Shown here one piece after another: positions 50,623-60,234 of a stretch of DNA of 64,000 bases (its first letter is position 1; each line of letters opens with the position of its first letter). Source of the stretch: Paraburkholderia phytofirmans OLGA172 (lineage in GTDB: Bacteria > Pseudomonadota > Gammaproteobacteria > Burkholderiales > Burkholderiaceae). The position numbers were made by a program, and so were the translations under genes. The notes beneath the pieces were generated by a model. The model had not been told where the DNA came from. It was given only the letters and a program-made list of their open reading frames with translations, and searched no databases. The stretch lies in the NCBI RefSeq assembly GCF_001634365.1, contig NZ_CP014578.1:1984001-2048000 (forward strand), given 5' to 3'.

Positions 50623-52104
50623 ATGGCTGAGTTCAGCGCAGCGCCCGGCAGTCCCGCAATTCCCACATACGCAGACGGCGGCGCGTCCAGCGATCCGTCG
50701 ATACCCGCAGGCTACAGCGAGAGGCTGTACAACGAAGACCTGGCGCCGCTGCGCCATCAAACCTGGGGCGCTTACAACATCTTCGCATTCTGGATGTCGG
50801 ACGTGCACAGTGTCGGCGGCTATGTGTTCGCGGGTAGTCTGTTTGCGCTTGGGCTGACGAGCTGGCAGGTGCTGATCGCGCTGCTGGTCGGCATTACGAT
50901 TGTCAACCTGCTCTGCAACCTGATTGCCAAGCCGAGCCAGGCGAACGGCGTGCCTTATCCGGTGGCTTGCCGCGCAACGTTCGGCGTGCTCGGCGCGAAT
51001 ATTCCTGCCGTGATTCGTGGCTTGATCGCGGTCGCATGGTATGGAATCCAAACTTATCTGGCTTCGAGCGCGCTGGTGATCGTGGTGCTGAAGTTCGTCC
51101 CGCAGCTATTGCCGTACGCGGACGTGCATCATCATGGTTTCATGGGTCTCTCCACCTTGGGCTGGGCCGGTTTCATGTTGCTGTGGGTATTGCAGGCGCT
51201 GGTGTTCTGGCACGGCATGGAGACCATCAAGAAGTTCATCGACTTCGCGGGTCCGGCGGTCTATGTGGTGATGTTCATTCTCGCCGGCTACATGGTGTAT
51301 CGCGCAGGATGGCGAAACATCGGAATCAACCTGGGCGGCGTTAAATATCACGGCATGGAAGTCGTGCCGGTGATGATCACGGCGATTTCGCTGGTGGTGT
51401 CGTACTTCTCCGGCCCGATGCTGAATTTCGGCGACTTTTCCCGCTACGGCAAGAGTTTTCGCAGCGTGCAGCGCGGCAACTTCTGGGGGCTGCCGGTCAA
51501 CTTCCTCGCCTTTTCGCTGGTGACGGTGGTCACGACCGCCGCCACGCTGCCGGTGTTTGGCCAACTGATCACGGACCCGGTCGAAACGGTGGGTCGTATC
51601 GACTATCCGACCGCGGTGATTCTCGGTGCATTGACCTTCACGATTGCGACTATCGGCATCAACATCGTCGCTAACTTCGTGTCGCCAGCCTTCGACTTCT
51701 CGAATGTCGCGCCGCGTCTGATCAGCTGGCGTGCGGGCGGCATGCTCGCGGCGGTGGCATCGATCTTCATCACGCCGTGGAACCTGTTCAACAATCCGGC
51801 GGTAATTCATTACACACTCGATGTACTCGGCAGTTTCATTGGACCGTTATATGGTGTCCTGATTGTTGATTACTTTCTCGTGAAACGTCAAAAGATCGTG
51901 CTCGATGACCTCTACTCGGTTTCTCCGAACGGCTCGTACTGGTACAGGAATGGTGTCAACTACCGCGCCGTAGCTGCATTGCTGCCGGCTGCGATCATCG
52001 CCGTGATCTGCGTGATGGTGCCGACGCTCGACGGGCTGGCCAATTTCTCGTGGTTCATCGGGGCCGGATTGGGTGCAGTGTTTTACCGCGCGCTCGCTCG
52101 CTGA
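50623..52104 (+). CDS. NCS1-family purine/allantoin permease
   Basis: A 493-residue NCS1 transporter with about 12 hydrophobic helices. The helix-1 motif NEDLAPLRHQTWGAYNIFAFWMSDVHSVGGYVFAG and RATFGVLGANIPAVIRGLIAVAWYGIQTYLASSAL are typical of Mhp1/PucI-like permeases. The likely cargo is allantoin, hydantoin or a related purine product, from its position before allantoin racemase and allantoinase. The ATG at 50623 has a perfect AAGGAGG site; the longer frame from 50512 is rejected. Confidence 0.92.
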   Translation: MAEFSAAPGSPAIPTYADGGASSDPSIPAGYSERLYNEDLAPLRHQTWGAYNIFAFWMSDVHSVGGYVFAGSLFALGLTSWQVLIALLVGITIVNLLCNLIAKPSQANGVPYPVACRATFGVLGANIPAVIRGLIAVAWYGIQTYLASSALVIVVLKFVPQLLPYADVHHHGFMGLSTLGWAGFMLLWVLQALVFWHGMETIKKFIDFAGPAVYVVMFILAGYMVYRAGWRNIGINLGGVKYHGMEVVPVMITAISLVVSYFSGPMLNFGDFSRYGKSFRSVQRGNFWGLPVNFLAFSLVTVVTTAATLPVFGQLITDPVETVGRIDYPTAVILGALTFTIATIGINIVANFVSPAFDFSNVAPRLISWRAGGMLAAVASIFITPWNLFNNPAVIHYTLDVLGSFIGPLYGVLIVDYFLVKRQKIVLDDLYSVSPNGSYWYRNGVNYRAVAALLPAAIIAVICVMVPTLDGLANFSWFIGAGLGAVFYRALAR

Positions 52105-52128
52105 GCCAGTACTTCAACAGGAGTCGCT

Positions 52129-52995
52129 ATGCGCATCAAACTGATCAATCCGAATACGACGCAACGCATGACCGAGGCGATGGGCCGCTGCGCGCGTGAA
52201 GTCGCCGCGCCCGGCACCGAAGTGATCGCGGTCAGTCCGACGATGGGGCCGCCGTCGATAGAAGGCTATTACGACGAAGCGCTCGCGACGCCCGGCTTGC
52301 TGGCCGAAGTTATCGCCGGCGAGCGCGAGGGCTGCGACGGGTACGTGATCGCCTGCTTCGGCGACCCCGGGTTATACGCAGCCCGCGAGTTGGCGCGCGG
52401 ACCGGTGATCGGCATCGCCGAAGCGGCAATGCATGCCGCGAGCGTGCTGGCACCGGGGTTTTCGGTTGTGACCACGCTGGCGCGCACCTGCGGCATGGCG
52501 TGGCATCTCGCCGAGCGCTACGGCATGAAGCGCTTTTGCCGCAACGTGCGTGCCACCGACGTTGCCGTGCTGGACCTGGATAAGCCTGGCTCGGCGGCGC
52601 GCCGCATCATTCTCGACGAATGCCGGCGCGCGCTGGAGGAGGACGGGTCGGACGCGATCGTGCTCGGTTGCGCTGGCATGGCCGAATTGTGCGCGGAGAT
52701 CGAAGATGCCCTGGGCGCGCCGGTGATCGAGGGCGTGACGGCGGCGGTTAAATGGACCGAAGCGCTGGTCGCGCTGCGGCTGTCGACCGCCAAGCGGGGC
52801 GATTATGCGCGGCCGCTGGCCAAGCGCTATGACGGCGCGCTGGAAGCCTTCAGCCCGACCGATGCGGACCCAAATCCACAGCCGCCTCGCGATTCGGCCG
52901 CACGTGCCGCGGAAAGCGCAAATTCGACTGGCTTACTGCGGGTAAACACCACGGAACGCCCGGTGGGGCCGGCTCCGCACATACATCCAGTCTGA
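52129..52995 (+). CDS. Allantoin/hydantoin racemase-like Asp/Glu racemase
   Basis: A 288-residue cofactor-free racemase. The two catalytic cysteines are Cys76 (VIACFGDPG) and Cys181 (VLGCAGM). The N-terminal INPNTTQRMTEAMG is characteristic of hydantoin racemases. In this cluster it should interconvert R- and S-allantoin so that PuuE can use both. The C-terminal about 45 residues are Pro/Ser/Ala-rich and beyond the conserved domain. It starts 25 bp after the permease gene. Confidence 0.9.
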   Translation: MRIKLINPNTTQRMTEAMGRCAREVAAPGTEVIAVSPTMGPPSIEGYYDEALATPGLLAEVIAGEREGCDGYVIACFGDPGLYAARELARGPVIGIAEAAMHAASVLAPGFSVVTTLARTCGMAWHLAERYGMKRFCRNVRATDVAVLDLDKPGSAARRIILDECRRALEEDGSDAIVLGCAGMAELCAEIEDALGAPVIEGVTAAVKWTEALVALRLSTAKRGDYARPLAKRYDGALEAFSPTDADPNPQPPRDSAARAAESANSTGLLRVNTTERPVGPAPHIHPV

Positions 52996-53269
52996 CACGC
53001 ACTATCTGCCCGGGTGTATGGGCGCACCCGGGTGTTTTCGCTACACTGGTCCCACTCGGCGCTGGTACCCGAACGCTATTTTGCTGCTGCTTCTGGTGCC
53101 GCTACTCAGGGCCGTCTCGGCCCGCGCCGGCATGCGTGAGAGGCAATCGCGGGCAACCGGACACAAGCACACGCATGCAGAAGGCACGCCAACTCCACGT
53201 GCATGTCACGTGAGTTTCACGCGAATTTTACGCGAATTTTACGTATCGTCATCACGCTTTCGTCAAACC

Positions 53270-54220
53270 ATGCCACTCGACTCGAACTACCCACGCGATC
53301 TGATCGGCTACGGCCGCCACCCGGTGCAGGCGAACTGGCCGGGTCGAGCGCGCGTCGCGGTGCAATTCGTCCTGAACTACGAAGAAGGCGGTGAAAACTG
53401 CGTGCTGCACGGCGATCCCGGCTCGGAGCAGTTTCTGTCGGAAATCGTCGGCGCGGCGTCTTATCCGGCGCGGCACATGAGCATGGAGTCGATCTACGAA
53501 TACGGCTCGCGTGCAGGCGTGTGGCGCATCCTGCGAGAATTCGAAAAGCGCGGCCTGCCGCTCACGGTGTTCGGCGTCGGCATGGCGATCGAACGGCATC
53601 CTGATCTGGGGCGCGCGTTCGTCGAGCTCGGTCATGAGATCGCTTGCCACGGCTATCGCTGGATTCATTACCAGGACGTGTCGCCGGAACAAGAGGCGGA
53701 GCACATGCGCCTCGGCATGGAAGCGATCGAGCGCATCACCGGCGCGCGCCCGCTCGGCTGGTACACCGGCCGCGACAGTCCCAACACGCATCGTCTGGTC
53801 GCCGAATACGGCGGCTTCCTGTACGACTCGGATTACTACGGCGACGATCTGCCGTTCTGGATGGACGTCGACGTGACGGGCGGCGCCAAGAGCCCGCAAC
53901 TGATCGTGCCGTACACGCTCGACACCAACGATATGCGCTTTGCGAGCCCGCAAGGCTTCAACACCGCGGACCATTTCTTCACCTATCTGCGCGACGCATT
54001 CGACGTGCTTTACGAAGAAGGCGACGAAGCACCGAAGATGCTGTCGATCGGCATGCACTGCCGTCTGCTCGGCCGCCCGGGCCGCTTCCGTGCGCTGCAA
54101 CGTTTTCTCGACCATATCGAACAGCACGATCGCGTGTGGGTGACGCGGCGCGTCGATATCGCGCGTCACTGGCGCGAACATCACCCTTACCAACAAAACA
54201 ACCGCGGGGCAGCGGCATGA
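53270..54220 (+). CDS. puuE: Allantoinase, cofactor-independent
   Basis: A 316-residue polysaccharide-deacetylase-fold allantoinase that hydrolyses allantoin to allantoate. Motifs are DLIGYGRHPVQANWPGRARVAVQFVLNYEEGGE, GRAFVELGHEIACHGYRWIHYQDV (His of the NodB-like pocket) and GWYTGRDSPNTHRLV. The ATG at 53270 fits the family start MPLDSNYPRDLIGYGR. Just upstream, ACGCGAATTTT is repeated twice in tandem (53219-53240). Its stop overlaps the uraD ATG (54217-54220). Confidence 0.94.
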   Translation: MPLDSNYPRDLIGYGRHPVQANWPGRARVAVQFVLNYEEGGENCVLHGDPGSEQFLSEIVGAASYPARHMSMESIYEYGSRAGVWRILREFEKRGLPLTVFGVGMAIERHPDLGRAFVELGHEIACHGYRWIHYQDVSPEQEAEHMRLGMEAIERITGARPLGWYTGRDSPNTHRLVAEYGGFLYDSDYYGDDLPFWMDVDVTGGAKSPQLIVPYTLDTNDMRFASPQGFNTADHFFTYLRDAFDVLYEEGDEAPKMLSIGMHCRLLGRPGRFRALQRFLDHIEQHDRVWVTRRVDIARHWREHHPYQQNNRGAAA

Positions 54221-54738
54221 AGGCGATGCAATACACTCTGGATCAACTCAACAGCACCTCGACCGACGCGTTCGTCGCGGCGCTGTCGGGCATTTTCGAG
54301 CACTCGCCGTGGGTCGCGGAAATTGCCGCGCAGCAACGGCCGTTTGCCAGCATCGACGAACTGCATAGCAAGATGTCGAACATCGTCGAGACTGCCGGTG
54401 AAGAGAAGCAACTGGCGTTGATCAACGCCCACCCGGAGCTCGCCGGCAAGGCTGCGGTGCGCGGCGAACTGACGGCCGAATCCACGCGAGAGCAGAGCGG
54501 CGCGGGCCTCGCCCAATGCACACAGGAAGAATTCGACAGGCTACTGGCGCTGAACAGCGCCTATCGCGAGAAGTTCGGTTTTCCGTTCATCCTCGCGGTG
54601 CGCGGTTACGACCGCCACGGCATCATCGCGAACTTCGAGGCGCGCGTGAACAATAGCCGCGCCGACGAATTGCGCGCGAGCCTCGATCAGATCTACCGCA
54701 TCGCACGTTTCCGGCTCGGCGACCTGATCGACGCGTAA
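54217..54738 (+). CDS. uraD: OHCU decarboxylase
   Basis: A 173-residue 2-oxo-4-hydroxy-4-carboxy-5-ureidoimidazoline decarboxylase, giving S-allantoin. The catalytic His72 lies in LINAHPELAGKAA, and AYREKFGFPFILAVRG carries the Glu/Phe substrate pocket. The ATG overlaps the puuE stop by 4 bp, showing tight coupling. Length matches the family. A longer frame from 53644 only overlies puuE. Confidence 0.94.
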   Translation: MKAMQYTLDQLNSTSTDAFVAALSGIFEHSPWVAEIAAQQRPFASIDELHSKMSNIVETAGEEKQLALINAHPELAGKAAVRGELTAESTREQSGAGLAQCTQEEFDRLLALNSAYREKFGFPFILAVRGYDRHGIIANFEARVNNSRADELRASLDQIYRIARFRLGDLIDA

Positions 54739-54811
54739 GGTTTCAACTACGCGTCGCGGACCTCGAACCGAAACGTTTTTTCAGCACTAGCAAACATAAA
54801 GGAAGACAAAG

Positions 54812-55825
54812 ATGGCACTCCCGATTCTCGACCCGAACGCACCGGAATTCACGCGCCGCTATGTGAACCTGGCGGATCCGCGCCTGGGTGCGCAGGCGCT
54901 CGAGGCCAGCGACGATTTCTTCGCACCGAAGGAACGTATGCTGAATCCAGAGCCGGCCGTCTTCATTCCAGGCAAGTACGACGACAACGGCAAGTGGATG
55001 GACGGCTGGGAAACGCGTCGCAAGCGCGCCAACGGTTACGACTGGTGCGTCGTGAAGCTCGCGCGTCCGGGCGTGATCAAGGGTCTCGACCTCGACACCA
55101 GCCACTTCACGGGCAACTTCCCGCCGGCCGCTTCGGTCGAGGCTGCGCGCGTCGTGGACGGCGTGCCGAACCAGTCGACGCAATGGACCGAAATCGTCCC
55201 GTCGACCACGCTGCAAGGTAACAGCCATCACTATCACGAAGTCAGCGACGCGAACGCCTACACGCACCTGCGCGTGAACATCTACCCGGACGGCGGCATT
55301 GCACGTCTGCGTGTTTATGGCCAGCCGCAAGTCGACTGGGCAGGCGCAAGCCGCACCGAGCAGTTCGATCTGGCCGCGATGGAAAACGGCGCGTATCTGG
55401 TCGCGGCGAACAACCAGCACTTCGGCGCTGCATCGACGATTCTGATGCCGGGCCGCGGCGTGAACATGGGCGACGGCTGGGAAACGCGCCGCCGCCGTGA
55501 ACCGGGCAATGACTGGGCGATCGTCGCGCTGGCGCAACCGGGCGTGATCAGGAAGATCGAAGTCGATACGGCTCACTTCAAAGGCAACTATCCTGACCGT
55601 TGCTCGATCCAGGCCGCGTATGTAACGGGCGGCACGGATAGCTCGCTGATCACTCAAGCCATGTTCTGGCCGGTGCTGCTGGGCGAGCAGAAGCTGAAGA
55701 TGGACAACCAGCACTATTTCGAAAGCGAAATCGCGGCACTGGGTCCGGTCACGCACGTGCGCTTCAACATCATTCCGGACGGCGGCGTGTCGCGTCTGCG
55801 TCTGTGGGGCACGCTCGCATCATGA
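54812..55825 (+). CDS. alc: Allantoicase
   Basis: A 337-residue allantoicase that splits allantoate to ureidoglycolate and urea. Two homologous jelly-roll domains are visible: [25 protein letters not shown] with [16 protein letters not shown] in the first half, and [26 protein letters not shown] with [17 protein letters not shown] in the second. AAAGGAAG precedes the ATG. Its stop overlaps the allA start. Confidence 0.95.
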   Translation: MALPILDPNAPEFTRRYVNLADPRLGAQALEASDDFFAPKERMLNPEPAVFIPGKYDDNGKWMDGWETRRKRANGYDWCVVKLARPGVIKGLDLDTSHFTGNFPPAASVEAARVVDGVPNQSTQWTEIVPSTTLQGNSHHYHEVSDANAYTHLRVNIYPDGGIARLRVYGQPQVDWAGASRTEQFDLAAMENGAYLVAANNQHFGAASTILMPGRGVNMGDGWETRRRREPGNDWAIVALAQPGVIRKIEVDTAHFKGNYPDRCSIQAAYVTGGTDSSLITQAMFWPVLLGEQKLKMDNQHYFESEIAALGPVTHVRFNIIPDGGVSRLRLWGTLAS

Positions 55826-56334
55826 AAACGCTGGCTATCGAACCGTTGACGAAGGAAGCGTTCGCCGCGTTCGGCGACGTGATCGAACTCGAAGGCGCGA
55901 AGCAGATTCCGATCAACCTCGGCACCACGATCCGCTATCACGATCTCGCGAAAGTGGACGTGACCGACGAGAACGGCCGCACGCTGGTGAACCTGTTTCG
56001 CGGTCAGCCGCGCACGTTGCCGTTCGAAGTGAAGATGCTCGAACGTCATCCGCTGGGCAGCCAGGCCTTCGTGCCGCTGAACGACAAGCCGTATCTGGTG
56101 GTCGTGGCGCCGGCGGGCGAGTTGGACCCGAAGCAGATTCGTGCGTTCGTGACGAGCGGCTGGCAAGGTGTGAACTATGCGAAGGGCATCTGGCACCATC
56201 CGCTGATCGCATTGGGCGGCGTGAGCGACTTTATCGTCGTCGATCGCGGCGGCGATGGACTGAACCTGAACGAGCAGGATTTGGGCGAGTCGCTCTGGCT
56301 GACTGAAGATGCGTTGAGCGCGGTGACCGTTTGA
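55822..56334 (+). CDS. allA: Ureidoglycolate lyase
   Basis: A 170-residue cupin-fold ureidoglycolate lyase, producing glyoxylate and urea. Motifs are [46 protein letters not shown] and GKAIGIWHH-type [14 protein letters not shown]. It ends the pathway in this operon. ATGA overlap with alc (55822-55825). The bidirectional terminator at 56385-56419 follows. Confidence 0.94.
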   Translation: MKTLAIEPLTKEAFAAFGDVIELEGAKQIPINLGTTIRYHDLAKVDVTDENGRTLVNLFRGQPRTLPFEVKMLERHPLGSQAFVPLNDKPYLVVVAPAGELDPKQIRAFVTSGWQGVNYAKGIWHHPLIALGGVSDFIVVDRGGDGLNLNEQDLGESLWLTEDALSAVTV

Positions 56335-56384
56335 GGTCGTTGCCTTAGGTTGCCTTCGCGTAATACGGTGAGCAGGTTGGTTAT

Positions 56385-56419
56385 AAAAAAGCCCACAGTG
56401 CAGAACGCTGTGGGTTTTT
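56385..56419. terminator. Bidirectional intrinsic terminator between allA and hipA
   Basis: CCCACAG (56392-56398), 9-nt loop, CTGTGGG (56408-56414), with TTTTT on the right and AAAAAA (56385-56390) on the left. It can stop both the allA transcript and the hipBA transcript. Confidence 0.85.
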
Positions 56420-56459
56420 GATTTGCGGACCACCACGCTATGGGGCGCAATATGGTTGG

Positions 56460-57809
56460 TCAGTTGCGCTTGCCGAGAAGCGGTGAACGCCCGATGACTT
56501 CACGCGCATGTTCAGCCGGCTCCGGTGCGGAAAATCCCGCCGCTTCGATCGCCGGTTTGAGTCCTTTGAACTGCAAGCTCTTCTTCGGCGATCGCAACGA
56601 CGCCATACCGTCGTCCCACGCATGCAGCATCTGCTTGGCGACGTTACGCCACTGCGACTCGTTGCGCGCCGCTTCGATCAACTCGTGACCGACGGCGACC
56701 GCCGAGTCGCATAACGCTTCGACCATCTGCGCGTATTGCCGCGGGGCGATTCCCATCCGTGTGTTGAAAAATCGTTCGAGCGTTTTGCCTGCCGCCCAGG
56801 TTTTACGTCCGTCGATCGGCAGGCCCGGCGGATTGGCCGCGAATCGCGGATAAGCCTGCGTCGTGACGATGTCGTAGACGGGTGTAAACGCGACGTCATC
56901 CACGGACGTGTAAAACAGCGCGACATTCTTCGTATGGCAATCCGCGTTGCGCACGACGTAGTTTGTCAGCAAGTGCCAGCCGAGATGCTCGAGTTGCTGC
57001 CGCATGCTGTCGCGATCGAGCAGGTAGGCACGTGCGGCATTGAGCATCTTTTCGCTGGTCGAATTGTATTTTTCGTGCGGCGGCAGGCCCAATAGACCGC
57101 ACATGTCCTCCACGCCGTACGCGGGTAGTCCCTGCGCATCCACGTCGAAACGCTCGACGATCAACGCGCGCCCATCGTCCGACATCTGCGTGCGCGCGAC
57201 CGGCGCTACGCCGAGCCGTTCGAGCACGCGCATCGAGTAGAACTCGTTGAAGCCGAGAAACGGCGTGTTGTCGTCGGAGCCTTTGACGATGTGGCGGCTC
57301 GTTCGGATTGTTGGTTTGCCGAGCGGCATCGGCGCGGACGCGCCGGAAACTTCCGCCTGCGGCGCGATGAACTTCGGCACGGCGCCCGAGATGGCGGCGC
57401 GTGCATATTCGCGCACCAGTGAAGCAAAATGTTCGGCCGTGTTGTCACCGTGCAGGATGTCCTGCACATCCAGCGCTTGCAGTTCGGTGCCCGGCGCGAG
57501 GCCTTCCGGCGTTACGGTGACGCGGCCAATCCCCATGGCGCCGACTACGGCCAGCAGTGACAGATCGGTGCCGTCGAGCAGGGGGCCGAATTGCTCGCGG
57601 ATCAGATTCAGCAGGTAGCCTTCCGGCAGGTTCTGCCGGAAAAACGGATGCAGGTCGCGTGGCCAGCGCCAGGCCTCTTCGCGTACCGGCATGGTCAGGC
57701 TGACGAAGTCGGCCACCGTCGCATCACGGTTGTATTTGAGGACGTAGTCGTCGCGCTCGCGAAACAGCGTGGCGACGTGCTTGCCCAGTACCTGAACGTC
57801 GAGCCTCAT
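56460..57809 (-). CDS. hipA: HipA-type serine/threonine kinase toxin
   Basis: A 449-residue HipA-family kinase. The N-terminal HipN-like part includes FRQNLPEGYLLNLIRE. The kinase domain has the ATP lysine in HIVKGSDD (Lys176), VERFDVD (about 218-224), the catalytic loop NADCHTKN (Asp290, Asn295) and the metal Asp in VYDIVTT (Asp313). HipA toxins phosphorylate tRNA synthetases such as GltX and induce dormancy. It overlaps the hipB stop by ATGA. All catalytic residues are present, so it is probably active. Confidence 0.92.
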   Translation of the reverse strand: MRLDVQVLGKHVATLFRERDDYVLKYNRDATVADFVSLTMPVREEAWRWPRDLHPFFRQNLPEGYLLNLIREQFGPLLDGTDLSLLAVVGAMGIGRVTVTPEGLAPGTELQALDVQDILHGDNTAEHFASLVREYARAAISGAVPKFIAPQAEVSGASAPMPLGKPTIRTSRHIVKGSDDNTPFLGFNEFYSMRVLERLGVAPVARTQMSDDGRALIVERFDVDAQGLPAYGVEDMCGLLGLPPHEKYNSTSEKMLNAARAYLLDRDSMRQQLEHLGWHLLTNYVVRNADCHTKNVALFYTSVDDVAFTPVYDIVTTQAYPRFAANPPGLPIDGRKTWAAGKTLERFFNTRMGIAPRQYAQMVEALCDSAVAVGHELIEAARNESQWRNVAKQMLHAWDDGMASLRSPKKSLQFKGLKPAIEAAGFSAPEPAEHAREVIGRSPLLGKRN

Positions 57810-58072
57810 GAGTCCGCGTCCGGCATGCGTTGTTCAGCCAGGATATCTTCGAGCGTGCGCCCGTGACCGTGGGCGACGAACTTGAGGTCGTAGCCGGCCG
57901 CTTCGAGCAGGCGCACGAGCACCGACACGCTCATATCGTTTTTGGCGAGCGTTTCCATACGCGCGACGGTGGTGCGCGCGACGCCTGCGCGGCGCGCCAA
58001 TTCCTCTTGAGACAGGTGGCTTTCGCGCCGAACGGCCTTCAACATGTCCGATACGTCAGCGAGATTGGTCAT
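57806..58072 (-). CDS. hipB: HipB-type XRE antitoxin
   Basis: An 88-residue helix-turn-helix antitoxin: LKAVRRESHLSQEELARRAGVARTTVARMET (about 10-40), followed by a short strand region (YDLKFVAHGHG) and a disordered tail. It neutralises HipA and represses the operon. The ATG at 58072 is the conventional start; an upstream ATG at 58132 lies inside an operator copy. Four related operator sequences lie immediately upstream. Confidence 0.9.
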   Translation of the reverse strand: MTNLADVSDMLKAVRRESHLSQEELARRAGVARTTVARMETLAKNDMSVSVLVRLLEAAGYDLKFVAHGHGRTLEDILAEQRMPDADS

Positions 58073-58208
58073 TTGTAGCCCCAGGGCATCAAATTGGCAG
58101 ATGTTAGCCATATTGTAGCCCATAAGACACAATTTGTTCTTATGGTTTTGTGCCTCATGGGCTACATATTCATCAAGTATCTTTAAATTTGTGTCTCTTG
58201 GGCTACAA
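58073..58208. promoter_or_regulatory. Four hipBA operator copies
   Basis: A TTGTAGCCC...CACAA motif of about 20 bp occurs four times: 58073-58093 and 58113-58132 in plus orientation, 58148-58167 and 58189-58208 inverted. The last two read TTGTG-x-CTC-x-TGGGCTACA. Ends are TTGT/ACAA. The array spans the hipB start and promoter, as expected for cooperative HipB autoregulation. Confidence 0.75.
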
Positions 58209-58252
58209 TTTTACTGGTCATTCTGACAAGCTGTCCGGACCGAACGATCAAC

Positions 58253-58290
58253 AAAAAAGCGGGCTTCCCGCTCACGCGAAAAGCCCGCTT
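58253..58290 (-). terminator. Intrinsic terminator after puuD
   Basis: On the minus strand, AAGCGGGCTT and AAGCCCGCTT (58281-58290 and 58257-58266) form a 10-bp stem with a 14-nt loop, followed by a T-run (A-run at 58253-58258 on the plus strand). It ends the puuD transcript. Confidence 0.85.
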
Positions 58291-58341
58291 CATGTTCTGC
58301 CAAGGTTCTGCAAAGCCGGGCGCAACGCGGCCACCAGCTCA

Positions 58342-59535
58342 TTACTTCACCGCACCGCCTTCGAACCACGCGGCGATCTTCATCCGCTCGTCGTCGGTCA
58401 TGTGTGTAACGTTGCCCAGCGGCATCGCCTTCAAGGTCACGGCCTGCTGATAGATCCGCTGTGCGTTCTGCGAGATCTCGTCCGGCGTATCCAGCAACAC
58501 GCCAGCCGGGGCGCTGCCCATCATCGTCGGATGGGCGGAGTGGCATGCCACGCAGCGCTGTTGCAACACCGGCGCAATATCGGCCACCTTGACCGTCGGC
58601 GCATTCGCAGCTTGCGCTTGCGGCACGACCGGCTTCGGCATCGTCCAGAAGAGGGCGCCGAACATCAGCACGATACCGACCAGCGGCAGATACCACAGCA
58701 CCTGGCCACGATGACGCATCACGAAGAACTGGCGAATCAGCGCGCCGGCCAGCATGATCATCAGGAGCACGACCCAGTTGTACTGATTCGTGTACGTCAT
58801 CGCGTAGTGGTTCGACAGCATAGCGAACACCACCGGCAGCGTGAAATACGTGTTGTGCACCGAACGTTGCTTGCCGCGCTTGCCGTAGATCGGGTTCGGC
58901 GTTTCGCCCTTGAGCATCGCGGCAACCATCTTGCGCTGACCCGGGATGATCACGAAGAACACGTTCGCCGACATGATCGTTGCCAGCATCGCACCCATGA
59001 TCAGGTAAGCCGCGCGGCCCGCGAAGATGTGGCACGCGAGGTACGCCGCGATCACCACATAAATGCCGACGCAGATGCCGAGTACCTTGTCTTTATTGCC
59101 GAGCAGACGGCACAGCGAGTCGTAGACGATCCAGCCGGCGGCGAGGAAGCCGAGAGCGGATGCGACGGCCACGACCGGACCCATATCCAGCACGTTCTTG
59201 TCGATCAGGTACGTGCTCGGCGAGAACAGATACAACACCGTGAAGAGGCTCGCGCCCGACAGCCACGTGGTGTACGACGGCCACTTGGACCAGTGCAGGT
59301 CGTCCGGCATTTCCGGCGGCGCGACGGTGTACTTCTGCATGTTGTAGAAGCCGCCGCCGTGCACGTGCCACAACTCGCCGAACACGCCGCGCTTGCGCTG
59401 GTTCGGGTCCGTAGGCGGTTTCAGGCTGTTGTCGAGCGCGACGAAATAGAACGATTCGCCAATCCAGGCGATGGCGGCGATGACGTGAAACCAGCGCAAG
59501 GCCAGATTCAGCCAGTCAGTGATAAAGCCTTCCAT
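58342..59535 (-). CDS. puuD: Urate hydroxylase, membrane cytochrome-c-fused
   Basis: A 397-residue membrane protein: about 8 hydrophobic segments (urate-oxidase-N domain, residues 1-300), including GFYNMQKYTVAPPEMPDDLHWSKWPSYTTWLSG, then a C-terminal cytochrome c domain with CVACH (Cys328, Cys331, His332) and a Met ligand near MPLGNVTHM. PuuD oxidises urate to 5-hydroxyisourate and passes electrons to the respiratory chain. GGAGGA precedes the ATG at 59535; the longer frame from 59721 lacks it. It is divergent from no gene; uraH lies upstream on the same strand. Confidence 0.93.
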   Translation of the reverse strand: MEGFITDWLNLALRWFHVIAAIAWIGESFYFVALDNSLKPPTDPNQRKRGVFGELWHVHGGGFYNMQKYTVAPPEMPDDLHWSKWPSYTTWLSGASLFTVLYLFSPSTYLIDKNVLDMGPVVAVASALGFLAAGWIVYDSLCRLLGNKDKVLGICVGIYVVIAAYLACHIFAGRAAYLIMGAMLATIMSANVFFVIIPGQRKMVAAMLKGETPNPIYGKRGKQRSVHNTYFTLPVVFAMLSNHYAMTYTNQYNWVVLLMIMLAGALIRQFFVMRHRGQVLWYLPLVGIVLMFGALFWTMPKPVVPQAQAANAPTVKVADIAPVLQQRCVACHSAHPTMMGSAPAGVLLDTPDEISQNAQRIYQQAVTLKAMPLGNVTHMTDDERMKIAAWFEGGAVK

Positions 59536-59880
59536 GAAACTCCTCCACTTCTGATTCGTTGTACGCACAACGACGCTTGTGCCTTGATTGCGCCTTCTGA
59601 CTGCGCCTTCGGTGACCCGGCTGACGGGTCGTCGGCATGCGTTGCGTCGCCGCACAGACTGCGGGGTGTCCCCCAAGGGGACTTCTTTCAGGGCGAAAGA
59701 CGCGGTGCGCTCAGTTCGCACGCGCCGTTTTTTATTGGAGCGTCAGGTCGGGTCGCTCGCGTTCGATTGCGCTTCGCGGGTGTCTCCTGGGAGCCGCACA
59801 GTGCAATCGGGCGCGCTCGGAAATACAACACGACTCCAACCTCGTCGTCCTCCAACGCCTATCGAAACCGCCCGGCGCGC
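59536..59880. other. Gap between puuD and uraH
   Basis: About 345 bp between two same-strand genes. No gene is supported; the minus-strand puuD frame is open into it without family similarity. It may hold the puuD promoter. Confidence 0.4.
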
Positions 59881-60234
59881 CTAGCTGCCTCGATAGGTGC
59901 TGTACGACCACGGCGACACCAGCAGCGGCACGTGATAGTGCGCGCCGGCGTCGGCCACGCCGAAACGCAACACAACGCGATCGACGAAGCGCGGCTCCGG
60001 CACCTTCGTGCCGATCGACGCAAAGTAATCGCCAGCGCCGAACACGAGTTCGTATTCGCCCGCGACCAGTGCGTCGCCTTCGAGCAGCGGCTGGTCGCAG
60101 CGGCCGTCGTCATTGGTGGTGGTGGTTTTGAGCGCGCGGCGGGTGTCGCCGGAGAGCGCAAAGAGTTCGACCTTGATGCCCGCGCCGGGACGGCCGTTGG
60201 CGGTGTCGAGCACGTGGGTAGTGAGCTTTCCCAT
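59881..60234 (-). CDS. uraH: 5-Hydroxyisourate hydrolase
   Basis: A 117-residue transthyretin-like hydrolase converting 5-hydroxyisourate to OHCU. It has the N-terminal KLTTHVLDTANGRPG (His7), the central GRCDQPLLEG, HYHVPLLVSPWSYSTYRGS with the C-terminal Tyr-Arg-Gly-Ser signature. The ATG at 60234 has AAGGAAA 8 bp upstream. It completes the PuuD-UraH-UraD conversion of urate to allantoin. Confidence 0.95.
   Translation of the reverse strand: MGKLTTHVLDTANGRPGAGIKVELFALSGDTRRALKTTTTNDDGRCDQPLLEGDALVAGEYELVFGAGDYFASIGTKVPEPRFVDRVVLRFGVADAGAHYHVPLLVSPWSYSTYRGS

Noticed and set aside
53018..53269. Upstream extension of puuE
   Set aside because: The added sequence is not allantoinase-like, and the family N-terminus starts at the ATG at 53270.
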